Source: Undaria pinnatifida | Lineage: Eukaryota; Sar; Phaeophyceae; Laminariales; Alariaceae | Reading direction: 5' to 3' | DNA: 64,000 bases | Assembly (NCBI GenBank): GCA_012845835.1 | Contig: JABAKD010000030.1 | Location: forward strand, 8,407,805-8,471,804 | In this document: one piece after another, positions 48,342 through 58,159 of the stretch | How positions within the stretch are numbered: position 1 is the stretch's first letter | Layout: every line of letters starts with the position of its first letter | Notes under the pieces: generated by a model | Told to the model about the DNA's origin: nothing | The model's database searches: none | Seen by the model: the letters and a program-made list of their open reading frames with translations, nothing else | Translations under genes and position numbers: made by a program

Positions 48342-48518
48342 CTAATGACGCGCTTGTAAGCGGCTGCAAGCCTGGCCGTGTGCGCACGATAAGCGCATTG
48401 GACGGCTATCACGCTGCGCTTCTCCCGCGCCTTCTTCCCGCTGCGGCGTTTAGCGAGATGGACCCGAGCGTGGTTTTGCACCTTCCTCAGCATGGACGTT
48501 TTCGTCCCATAGTACCGC
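48342..48518 (-). CDS. Exon: IQ motifs 8-10, very basic
   Basis: Phase 2 both sides, GTAAGA donor. Continues IQ motif 8 (RYYGTKTSMLRK), then VQNHARVHLAKRRSGKKARE and VIAVQCAYRAHTARLAAAYK. The last split codon gives Arg with the discoidin-like exon, so the IQ block runs straight into an F5/8C-like fold. Confidence 0.85.
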
Positions 48519-48540
48519 CTGTTCCCAGCAGCAACCAAGG

Positions 48541-48790
48541 GGGAAGGGAGGGGGGGGGGGGGGGGGGTACTCAGTTTGTGCATGGCCGTAGTCGCATGAC
48601 CATAGACCCTCGCATCCTTACTATGCCGGGACGGAGCACGTCGGGTTTTCACCAACCAGGCAGACATTGCTTGCACCAAGCGCGAAGCGCCGTGAGCTGT
48701 TCGGCGAGCCGCATGGAGGGTGAATTGCATCCTTCTAAGAACCGCTCGTAAGACGGACTCCTTGCTTATGGATGACAGCGCCAACGAGTT
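48541..48790 (+). repeat. G-run plus dispersed family A copy
   Basis: A G-run of about 18 (48550-48567) leads into 'gtactca' and the family A core, then the ILLRTAR-coding tail shared with 61.13 kb. Confidence 0.7.
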
Positions 48791-49444
48791 ACTTCGTTTT
48801 CGGGTGTGGTCACTCCAGAGACAGCAATGGGTATTACTATGTAACTGCCTCGTGGGTGCCTTACCATATTCACACTACGTGATGCGATCATTCCCCTTGT
48901 GCGGAGTTAGGGTTCTCCACCCCGCACAATATGACCTCACTCGATAACCATCCTGGTGACCGCCAAAACAGAAAAATAAAAAAACGGTACCCTGCGTGTC
49001 TAGCTCACGCAGTGATTGGCATGATTTCTATCGCCGTTGCCAACCAACGCCAACCCCAATATACATATAATGTTTCACAGCGTCGGTGTCAGCCGAGGCC
49101 AACTATTATATATTTATGGGGGGGGGGGTAGAAGCAATCGCAGTACAGAAGGCAGCAAAAGCGAGCTGCATTGTCCCCCACGACAGTGAGTGGGGCTTAT
49201 CTTTTTTTTTATTCCAAGAACATGGTTGAGACACACTAGTCTGTACGAGACGAAGGGAGATTGTTTCTACATTGGTTTGACGTCTTTGGTTGGCTTATAG
49301 AATAGGGTTGGACATGTTTTAAAAATAACTACTTCAAATACGCCAGCTGTATCGGTGATATAGCACTACCTAGTGAGCTACCGAGCCACGTGACTTGGAA
49401 TGTATTGCTTGGAGGTAAAACATGGTAGTGCTATCATGTATAAC

Positions 49445-49990
49445 CCACAAGCTGTGAGCCCAATGAATTTAAGGGTCGATCCTCTCATCTTTTGTAAGCT
49501 GCGTAAGTGTTGCGGCGCCTTGGTTTCAGGACACTAGTAATGCGATGATGTGTATAGCTGTCCGTGCCAAGCTCTATGCGGAGTGTACTGGAGTGCCCTC
49601 CGTAGAAGAATAGTGTATAGATTCGACGTGAAACCGTTTCATGGTTGAGGCGAAACCACGTGATATTAGATGTCACATTCTCGTCAAGGCCATCATAGTT
49701 GGGCGATAATGTAGGTGACGATGATGGGACAAGCAGGACGCCCCACATCTCATTACCGTGCACACTACCCTCCTCTACCCTGCGCTACCCGGCGCTATCC
49801 TGCAGCCCTGTCATGTCTGTCTTTTAGTATCCTCCTTAGGGAAATAATGCATAAGCTTTGAATCCATCCAGCGAGCCATGATAAGAGACCAACCAAAAAC
49901 ACCGGAACCCATGAGGAGCACGCTTCTCAACACCGACCAACCACGCATCCCCCACTCGGAGTACCACTACAATTGGCGTCGTCGGAGAAG
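49445..49990 (-). repeat. Dispersed family D, copy 2 (also 39.1-39.55 kb)
   Basis: Several blocks match 39101-39530 in order. Both copies code on the minus strand for a similar peptide (YDGLDENVTSNITWFRLNHE against CDGLDMILTSTITWLRLKHD). Its 5' part overlaps one copy of the 65-bp element. Likely remnant of a coding mobile element. Confidence 0.6.
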
Positions 49991-51135
49991 TGAACGTGTC
50001 GACCTTGGGCTTGCGCGACCTCCTCCCTGGTGCTCTTCTCTCCCCAAGACAAGCTCGTTTGGCCTTGCACAGCTTTGCATTTTACTTGTATTATTTATTT
50101 TTTTCAGGTAGTTTTTGTTTGGTTTTGGCCTTTCACCTTTTAACATACTTCCTTTCATCCAGTAGCGAGCTTGGTTATCCTTTTGTCTTCTGTCCGTAAA
50201 CCACGGGCCCCTTTGGGCCTCTACTTTGCGACTGACACGTTGAGTCTGCAGCTATCACGGCTTTGCGGCGGCAGCTTTCCGATATATATACTCCCCGTGC
50301 TCTCTTTGTTGGACACTACTATGACAATTGAACGAAGAAAGTGATCCCATATACCACCTGGTATATTTTTCTAGTGCTATACTTGTCTTTACCTCTGTTC
50401 CCGCTCCAAAAGCGTTCCTAGTCTAATTCCAAGTGGTTTGTGCCCATGTTGGGAGCACGGTGCTACAAGGGTAATGTAGCTTAGAACACCCCGCCAGGTT
50501 AATTGCGTGTGCTGGATGTATATTAGAAGTGTGGAATGACCGATATTATGCAAAGAACACACAGACACGGAAAAATCCTAAAATAACGCATGCACGCACG
50601 CACGCACTGGTGGTGGCGGACATTTACATAGCTGTCGTCAATTATGTACGTTGGTGGGAAAGCAGAAAAATGCTGCTACGAACGATGTAGACACACACAC
50701 CGATTCATTTTTTTTTTTCCCTGATAAGTTTTTTTCTTTTTGGGGGGGGGGGAATTGCGTATCGTTAGACGGAGACACGGGGGCATACATACATGGAGAT
50801 TCGGGGAGGTTGAGGCTGTAAAAAGGAGATCCTCCTCCTGCTGCTGTTGTTGTTTTTTGGCGCCTTGGTGTCGTAAAAATGGAAAAAAATGGAATCTCGC
50901 TTCGCTCGTGTAGACTAGGCTATGCACTCGTCTGGGCTTGGTCGGTGTTACGTGCTCAGTGACAAGGGCGGGGGCTAATAATAGCTGTTTTTTCATTCAG
51001 CTTTTACAACAGTGTTGTCCCTCTCTTCAAGCCTGTGACACACCCCCTGGGTTTCAAGCTAACCACATCCCCAAGGGAAACATCGTATATGTACCAAGTA
51101 TATAGACTATACATGTAAAACATGATATTCCTCGC

Positions 51136-51300
51136 CTGTAAGCCCGCTGAATCGTGACCGCGGCGAGCCGAGATCGGCTCTGCCACTGGCACACTCTCTT
51201 CGCAATCCACGTCCTGACCGAGCACTGCATCACCACCATGCGTCGAGCTACCGTACGGTCTGCAGGAACCGACGCCAGGTTGAGGAAACCCCGATAGCAG
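51136..51300 (-). CDS. Exon: IQ motifs 6-8 (GC donor)
   Basis: Phase 2 in and phase 2 out, 54 codons. CYRGFLNLASVPADRTV, VVMQCSVRTWIAKRV and VTIQRAYRR are IQ-like; the last is completed across the intron as IQRAYRRYYGTK. The 3' border is AG followed by GCGAGG, so this is a GC-AG intron. The phase and motif continuity make the border convincing despite the missing GT. Confidence 0.75.
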
Positions 51301-51489
51301 CTTTTGCCAACAGGGGAAACGGGGTGCAGTGTTGGGGTGGAGGAGGGGCGGGGGGGCGGGGGGGCGGGAAGGGGGGGGGGGGGTTAGGCTAGTGTAAGGT
51401 GGGGCGTGCACTAGCATGATGTACGAATACAAGTGCGAATTCCGATATTTTACACCCGTAGCTAATACTTCGTATCAACCTTGCGGACG

Positions 51490-51535
51490 AGTGTGTCTAC
51501 GCCAGCTCGAGGAAACGCCGATAAAATGGTTTACC
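51490..51535 (-). pseudogene. Echo of the 5' edge of the 51.30 kb exon
   Basis: The minus strand reads YRRFLELA then stop, against YRGFLNLAS in the real exon, and the surrounding 'cgaggaaacgccgat' matches 'tgaggaaaccccgat'. Upstream acceptor sequence has decayed. Confidence 0.6.
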
Positions 51536-51901
51536 AGCTGGGGGTAAGGAGTGCATTGTGGGCGGCGGGGCGGAGACAATGTGACCGGCATGTGGACGGG
51601 TTGGGTTTGCCACGCAATATGAGATATGCAAGTTTCAGGCCGGGGTAAGACGGAAGTTTGCAGTAGTATGAAGGCATGCAAGTGTCAGGCTGGGGTGAGG
51701 TGGGCGTGCAATAGTTCGAAGTTTTCAGCTGAGAATTACGGCACCTGATGTAAAAAAGCGGTTTGGGGACCCTTCCCGCGCCAGGTATGCAGTTGAGAGT
51801 GTTCCGTGCTGCGTGTTTGAGAAATAAATGGAATAGCTACATGGTCGGTCTTCGGTGTTGCCATCGACGTCAAAAGAAATATGATATGCCTGACTGCTCA
51901 C

Positions 51902-51975
51902 GTCGGCGCCTTTCTGAAGGCCTCTTCTCGCTCCTCTCGGGGCCAGCGCAGATCCGCGTGGGCTTTCCAGAGGAC
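51902..51975 (-). CDS. Exon: short helix before IQ cluster 2
   Basis: Seventy-four bases, AAAG acceptor, GTGAGC donor, phase 0 to 2. Reads VLWKAHADLRWPREEREEAF then RKAPT. The phase-2 end fits the 51300 exon only if that exon begins after the TTGGCAAAAG acceptor, which supports both calls. Confidence 0.65.
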
Positions 51976-52274
51976 CTTTAATTTTGTTGTTGCGTTTTTT
52001 CATCGAAAACAGCAGCGCATGCACCGTGCGCGAAAGGGGCAACAACGACGGCGGCGGCGGCGACGAAAACGCCTGTCAGATTGGTTTTGCTGCGGAGCCC
52101 TCGACACCGCAATCGCAGAGAGAGTCGGCCACGGCTTAGGCGATCGGTAACCGTGGCGGACACTATATAGTAGTCATGTGACGACAACAGCGAAAAACAA
52201 AAGGTCGATGAAATTCGACGAGCAGTGGGAATGCTGGACCGTGATTAATAGTTAGAAGCTTTCCCCGCTGAACT

Positions 52275-52350
52275 ACGTCAGTGACATGACTGAGTGGTCT
52301 AGTGGACAGCGTTGTAATACCAACAATATATATCGTTTCGGGGCTCGTGC
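52275..52350 (+). repeat. tRNA-like SINE candidate
   Basis: An A-box-like phrase 'tgactgagtggtctagtgga' is shared with 26.04 and 26.35 kb. No complete tRNA cloverleaf can be drawn, so it is called a tRNA-derived repeat at most. Confidence 0.4.
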
Positions 52351-52527
52351 ATAGCACCTGCATGAAACCTTGTGTGCGACAAAAATAAAGGCAAGTATTT
52401 GGGGGGGGGGGAGAAGGGACGACAACACCTGTGACCACAGCTTTTGTCCAGAAGACGGAAAAACTATCGTGAGAAATAATGGAACAAAAACAAAAAACAG
52501 CGTCAGTGCATATGCGCGGTAGCTCAC

Positions 52528-52671
52528 CTCGACGGTACGTTTCGAATCTCTCAACAGTGCGGCTTCTTCGCCGTCCTTCCTCATTTCGGACAGGCAGTCG
52601 TTTGCCGGGTAGCGTATAACGCTTGCAATGCCAAAGCGCGTCTCAAGAACGGAGCCCGGAACGCCCAAAAT
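52528..52671 (-). CDS. Exon: linker between IQ clusters
   Basis: Exactly 48 codons, phase 0 both sides, CTCAG acceptor and GTGAGC donor. [20 protein letters not shown] is followed by an acidic helix ([20 protein letters not shown]). No domain recognised. Confidence 0.75.
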
Positions 52672-53584
52672 CTGAGCCAGCAGCAAAAAGACAGAGGAAA
52701 AAAATATCACCCGGGGTGGTGGTTCCTCGCGTATTAAAGAAAACGGTATGTGATGATAAGAGAGAGAATCAACACTGACGCAGAGGGTACACGTCGCCTA
52801 TTTCGTAGTACTAGCTGGTAGGGATTGGGGTCGGTACCCTCCGCCCCAATGGCGTTCCGTCGTCGATATGGACCATCAGTTGTCTTAGCAAGCGTAACGA
52901 CGGTCGTCGCCGGCTGCACAGTTGAGCCTACACCCGTATCCCTCTCTCACGAGGTGTGCAACAGCGCGCCAACTCGAAGGCAAAGCAATCGAATAATCAG
53001 GCCTCAGGTTTTAGAAACCACGTGCTATGCATATGCTATGGTGATGATCTGAGTCGAAAATGGCGGGGAGACGGTGGGTGGTAGAATACACGGGAAGAGA
53101 GAGCCAGCACTATGGTCAAGCGTGGGGGGGGCAAACAACCAGCATCGAGGGACAAACAGAGCAAGCTTGTATGCAGACAGACACGTAGCATGGAGGGACA
53201 AAAACAAGCCACCAGTGTCGAGGGAGAAACAGAAGCGGGAGCTCGTAGATATATATAGTCTAGAGAGAGACGCGTCACACAACAGCAACTCCCCCCCCAA
53301 AATGGCTTCTTTCGATGGACGCGGAGGCACCCCACCACACCGGCCAAGGGCATACGTTACGGGTGCACGCACCGGTAAGTTTTTGAGGATCCTTGCTCAA
53401 GGAGCTCAATAAAAATAAAAATAAAAAACATGATTTTGAGAAATCAAAAACAGAAAAAAAATAAAAATCTCAACCCCACTGAATAATTGCACGACCTAGG
53501 TACATGAGGCGAATGATGTTGAAGAAATTCCCCCTTGGTTTGAGGAGCCGAGTAGTCAGTCATGGACGAGTTTTTCACCCAAAA

Positions 53585-53700
53585 AAAAGTGCCAGCACAC
53601 ACGTGTCCACCCATCCCCCCCCCCTCCAGGGCATTAGAGCAACCATCCGCTGGTACAAGCCCCAAACCTGGTTGAAACTCAGAGCTTTTGACGGGAGGGC
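53585..53700. repeat. Local duplication partner of 54.32 kb
   Basis: A plus-strand phrase after a C-run and CCAG reads IRATIRWYKPQTWLKLRAFD, slightly Ig-like, but without a credible splice context. Kept as a repeat. Confidence 0.4.
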
Positions 53701-53734
53701 CAGGTCGCTTCTTCTCATGGGTCGGGGAGAGGGT

Positions 53735-53995
53735 GACCCGTCCCGACCCGTGAGGTTTTGAAAACCTTCCGACCCGACCTCCACCCGTGAGGTTTCGAAC
53801 CACCTCCCGACACGACCCGACCCGACCCGACCCGCGACATTTTTTTCGAACCTGCGGATCCGACCCGCGGGACGGGTCATGACGGGTCATGACGGGTCAT
53901 GAAGGTTCATGGTAGGTCATGACGGGTCATGAAGACGGGTCATGAAGATTCATGACCCGTCATGACGCGTCATGATTCATGGCCCGTGAAAAGCC
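53735..53995. repeat. (GACCC)n / (GGGTCAT)n satellite, copy 2 of GGGTC family
   Basis: CCGACCCGACCC runs with 'gaggttt' spacers are followed by tandem 'gacgggtcat' units. Related to 15.18 and 61.98 kb, here in opposite orientation. Confidence 0.75.
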
Positions 53996-54319
53996 GTGAA
54001 AAAAAAGAGAGTGCAACCCCAATGGACCAACAATTCCACGGCCTACTGTAGGTATAAAATAAACAATATGTGAATGAGTGTATGAATGAGTCATCCCGCG
54101 TTACAAAGGGGTGCGGCAGACGTTTCTGAGCCCCCAAACACGCGGAAGCTCAACATCTCACCCGAAAAAAAAAAAACTATGACAACAGTCGAGTTGCATA
54201 CATTTCGTTCGCGCAGCCCGACCGACATTTTCTCGTGCGCTAGTAGTCCTAAACCAATTACTTTGAAGTACATACCTATGTATATGTGGTTTCTTTTTTT
54301 AAAAAATCACGCTTGAGAC

Positions 54320-54420
54320 GCGGAGTAAAGACAAAGTGCCGGCACGCGTCCCCCCTCCAGGGTATTGAAGAAACAATCCACCGGTACGAAAGCCCAAACC
54401 CGGTATGTGTTCCGCGGCTA
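54320..54420. repeat. Partner of local duplication at 53.59 kb
   Basis: The phrase 'ccctccagggtattgaagaa...ccggtacgaaagcccaaacc' matches 53590-53680 with moderate divergence. It could be an echo of an exon I cannot identify, or a simple dispersed repeat. Confidence 0.5.
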
Positions 54421-54756
54421 ACAAAGTCTCTCTTCTTACTTGCGAAGGGTGCTGATTGATGGGCGATCCGCGTAGAACATCATGCATGTGCTGCACGTTT
54501 GACGGGTGGAGAACATGGGAAAGATACCGCTGAAAGATACCTTCAGGGAACTCGCACCGGTAGATAGTCATTTTAGTAACTGCCGCCGACTGTGTGTGTC
54601 GGGTGGAAGGACGATGCAAAAGGAACAAAAATCAAGACCGTTCCTCGTTTTGGTTGGGGAGATTCCAGCCGCCGAACGGGACACACATACTGAGATTCGG
54701 GCGCGCGACGAGCCTGGACGTGATCCCCTGTTTATCGGCTTCGTCGCAAAATAGAC

Positions 54757-54955
54757 ACTCACTCACTCACTCACTCACTCACTCACTCACTCACTCACTC
54801 ACTCACTCGCTCACTCACTCACTCGCTCACTCACTCACTCACTCACTCACTCACTCACTCACTCACTCACTCACTCACTCACTCACTCACTCACTCACTC
54901 ACTCACTCACTCACTCACTCACTCACTCACTCACTCAATCACTCACTCACTCAAT
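54757..54955. repeat. (ACTC)n tetranucleotide microsatellite, ~200 bp
   Basis: About 48 near-perfect ACTC units with rare G or A substitutions. Its translated repeats (THSL) are not a gene. Confidence 0.95.
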
Positions 54956-55017
54956 CACGAATTAATTAAATATACTAACAATGGGAACAACAAGCAAGCG
55001 TAAAACTGCATTATCAC

Positions 55018-55249
55018 CTGAAAGTAGACCCTCTCCGTGATGCGCCTGATTCGTTTCGAAGGGTAGTACTGGTCGGTGCCGTAGTACGGGAGCCAATCGG
55101 CCACCGCCTGCTGCTGCTGCGGCTGCTGCTGCGGCTGCTGCTGCTGCTGCTGCTGCTGCTGCCGCTGGTCGTCCGTCGGTGTACTGCTGCGCCCTTCCTC
55201 CAAAATAATTTCTCGCAGTGCGGCGACGTACAGTCGCGCGAGCTTCACC
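55018..55249 (-). CDS. Exon: end of IQ motif, helix and polyglutamine tract
   Basis: Phase 2 in, phase 0 out (donor GTGATA). VKLARLYVAALREIILEEG continues the IQ helix. A polyglutamine tract then follows (nine Q, P, three Q, P, four Q) coded almost entirely by CAG, and then ADWLPYYGTDQYYPSKRIRR. The CAG run is a likely length-variable site within the protein. Confidence 0.8.
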
Positions 55250-55289
55250 CTGCCGAGAACGCAGAGATGCAAGCCACAAGACCGAAGTG

Positions 55290-55620
55290 TGTGGGGGGGG
55301 ACGGGGGGCGGGTGCACTCACTGTCATACATGACCGCAGGCTTAACACCATAGTCCCTATGATCCCTATGATCCCGATGCCGGGACGGAGTACGCCGGGT
55401 TTTCACCTACCAGGCAGGTAAGGTACTGGTTGCACCAAAGCGCCAAGCCAGACGGACTGGAGGGAGGGAGGGAGGGAGGGAGGGAGGGAGGGAGGGAGGG
55501 GGGTTACAGCGATTGTATCAGGCACGGCCGTAGTCCGTATGCCTACAGACTCTCTCGCATCCCTCGGACATCGCCGGGACGGAACGCGTTGGGCTTGCGC
55601 GAAGCGGAGGGGTGGGGAGG
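55290..55620 (+). repeat. Dispersed family A, two copies plus (GGGA)n
   Basis: Copies of the 'ccgtagtc...gccgggacggag' element at about 55330-55425 and 55525-55600 are separated by a perfect GGGA tetranucleotide run (55459-55500). Each copy follows a G-run, as other family members do. Confidence 0.65.
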
Positions 55621-55639
55621 GGAAACGGGAAATGAAGGG

Positions 55640-56400
55640 GGGGGGGGGGAGGTCAAGAACAGGCGATTAATACGGAACTGACACGGTGTGTTACGCCCTT
55701 CTGTTTAATCGAATGGAGGGGGGGGGAGGTAGGGTTAGCATGACAACCTCGAGGTGGCACGTTTCATTTTTCATCATGTTTTCGGGCGTGCCTATTCCTA
55801 CCTACCAGATGGCGCGTGGCAGTTCGTTCGTCTTTACGCCGTTTACGTTTTTCGCTACAAGCATTACCTTGAGAGATCGCCCGCCCGCATATTTCTATTC
55901 TAGTCTGGCTAGAAAAGAGTGTGTGAGGGAAGAAAGCTTGTTGTACGAGCGTGGTCCTTTCCATCTCCTCTTCTTGGACGCACAAGGAGCTTTAGACTGC
56001 TGTGAAGGTAACACAGGGCTAGAAACCTTTTACCAGCACCCCCGTAGACTACAGCAACTATCTCTGGCAGCACCTTAACCAATGAGGACGACGGCAAGAG
56101 GCCTATTTTTTCAACAGCGGTGACATCGAATCTCACCGTCCACCAAAACACAAAACTTTTTTAAAAAATGGGGAAAAAAAAAAAATCCCGTTCAAATACC
56201 CGCCACGCGCTTGAAACCGCAGCTTTTCACAAAAAATCCAGGACTAAGGTCGGTAACGGTTTTTTAGGCAGACTCAGGCGGGGCGGTATTTTTTTGCGGT
56301 AGGCGATATTTTTCAGTTTTTGGCGGAAACCACTTTGGCGGTAAGCGGTAATTTACCAAAAAATCATTACTTAGACGCGCGGCGATTCACCCGCTACTAG
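55640..56400. other. Intron without recognised exon
   Basis: A G-run at about 55638-55648 is followed by mixed sequence with T/A-runs and a degenerate 'ggcggtat' motif cluster (56280-56350). No exon seen. Confidence 0.45.
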
Positions 56401-56411
56401 TCTACACGTAC

Positions 56412-56575
56412 CTTGCTCTCGCCTGTATCCTCGTGGACATGTCCCTTTCCAGTATGCGTCTCTCTTCTCGTAGGCGAGCTAGCATTGCCCGGGAGAGGTG
56501 CTGACGAGCGAAGCACTGGATGATTGTGGCTTTGGCCTTGCACTTCCTCCGCCAAGCTGCTTCCATGAAAGCCAG
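56412..56575 (-). CDS. Exon: IQ motifs 4-5
   Basis: Phase 0 to phase 2 with CAG acceptor and GTACGT donor. IQ motif [19 protein letters not shown] is followed by STRIQARAR, whose last Arg codon is completed by the next exon (RVKLARLYV), so an IQ motif is split by the intron with matching phase. Confidence 0.8.
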
Positions 56576-56869
56576 CTGTTGGGGGGGGCGGTGGGGGTAT
56601 GATTCCGATTTCGAGATGATATAGGCAGCCACAACATGTGGCCACGTTTTCTCTAACGCACTACAAATAAACGCCATACCTTGTAATCAATAGAAAGTGA
56701 AAAAAAAACGATCCCGCGCACAGTTTTGTACGCCGAAGTTCTGCAACATGCAGGCGTTTCGGGAGGACGTTTTCATCGCAGCCGGAACCAAGGATCCTAA
56801 GTCGTTTCGGACGTTGTCATTCCAAACATTATAAGCGCTAAACAAAAGTTACAAGTACAAAAAAAGATG

Positions 56870-57835
56870 AGTTCAAACAGCCGGTAAACGCAAAACGATA
56901 AGTGTGAAGCTGAACGTCCTAAGCAATTGATAGCTGCAAAAATGATAAGTGCAAAGCAAAACTGCTAAGTAAGTGCAAAACCCATAGCTGTAAGTGCACA
57001 ACTGATAAGTACAAAAACGACAAATTGCCAAAAAAAACTGTAAGTAAGTCCAAAAACGGGTAAATGCAAAGCGAAACTGATAAGTGCAACAAAAACGATA
57101 ATTGCACAACCGACAAGTGCAAAAATGGAAAAGTCCAAATCTGATAAAAGGAAAAACCGATAGCTGCAAGTGCACAACTGAAAGCACGAAACCGATAAAG
57201 TGCAAAGCGAAATTGGTAAGGGCAAAAAAAAACGAAAAAACCCACACGGATAAGTGCATCAAAACCGATAGATGCAAAACCTATGAATGCAACGTGACCA
57301 GTGCAATTTCGATAGCCGCATGTGCACAAGTGATAATAATTAAAAAAACTGATCAATTGCAAAGCAAGACTGATAAGTGAAAAAACTTCACAAGTGCAGA
57401 AAACCAAGAAATGCAAAACCGACGAGGTGTACAACTGATGCGTGCAAAACGAGAACTCTGAGCGCACATCTGATGAGTACAAAAGAGAAAAGTTACAAAA
57501 CTTGTAAGTAAGTGCCGAAAAACAAAAATTAATTTCGCTCGCCTTTCTCCTGGCGAAGGAAGGTCTGCAATACACGGTCGTTGCGGCACCACATTTTTGT
57601 CTTAGCCGCAGCTGAGTGCAAAAAATGATTGGTGCAAAACCGATCGGTGCAAAACGGATAAGTACAAAACTGATAGCTGCCAAACCGGAAAAATGCGAAG
57701 CTAATAGCCTAAGTTACAAAACCGATAAGCACGAAACTGGTGAGGGCAAAACCGATGAGTGCAAAAGCTGAAGAAGTGCGAAAGCTGATGTAGTGCCAAA
57801 CTGATATAGGAGTGCAAAACTGAGCAGTGCTAAAA
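56870..57835. repeat. Degenerate minisatellite, units like 'ctgataagtgcaaaacc'
   Basis: Dozens of imperfect 12-30 bp units (gataagtgcaaaacc, gatagctgcaaaacc) fill nearly the whole intron, interrupted only by the exon echo at 57.54 kb. It keeps long open frames on the minus strand by composition; I do not regard those as genes. Confidence 0.75.
57543..57612 (-). pseudogene. Echo of the 3' edge of the 57.87 kb exon
   Basis: Seventy bases repeat the end of the exon: QLRLRQKCGAATT...FARRK against [11 protein letters not shown]...QTFARRK. The GT donor position reads GC (AAG then GCGAGC). It lies inside the 'gataagtgcaaaacc' minisatellite. Frame is open but there is no acceptor, so it is probably dead. 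Confidence 0.7.
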
Positions 57836-57866
57836 CAAAAAACAAGAATCAATCAATCTCTGGCAC

Positions 57867-58144
57867 CTTTCTCCTGGCGAAGGTCTGCACTATGCGAGCG
57901 TTGCGGTACCACTTCTTTCTCAGCCGCAGCTGCTCCCTCGCGCTGTGCCGGCGAAAGCTCATCTGAATCCTCAGCGTCATGGTGAACGCAAAGTTAGCCA
58001 TCACCGAGGCCTCCACGGCAGCCGCCGCCACGACCCGCCTGGCCACGATCACGCGCGCCCAGCACTGCAGGACGACGGCGGCCTTCGAGAGACGGATTCG
58101 AATGCTAACGTCATCCTCGGTAGCCTTGGGGAGCCATTGAAGCA
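57867..58144 (-). CDS. Exon: IQ motifs 1-3
   Basis: Ninety-two codons with a CTCAG acceptor (phase 1) and GTGCCA donor (phase 0). Three IQ-type calmodulin-binding sites are visible: [30 protein letters not shown] and [10 protein letters not shown], the last continuing into the next exon. IQ motifs form helices that bind calmodulin or light chains. Both edges of this exon have decayed copies in the adjacent introns. Confidence 0.8.
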
Positions 58145-58159
58145 CTGAGGTCCGTCCAT

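Noticed and set aside
54594..54965. THSL repeat frame
   Set aside because: ACTC microsatellite.
56919..57683. 254-codon minus frame
   Set aside because: Lies wholly in the 'gataagtgcaaaacc' satellite; hydrophobic composition is an artefact of the repeat.
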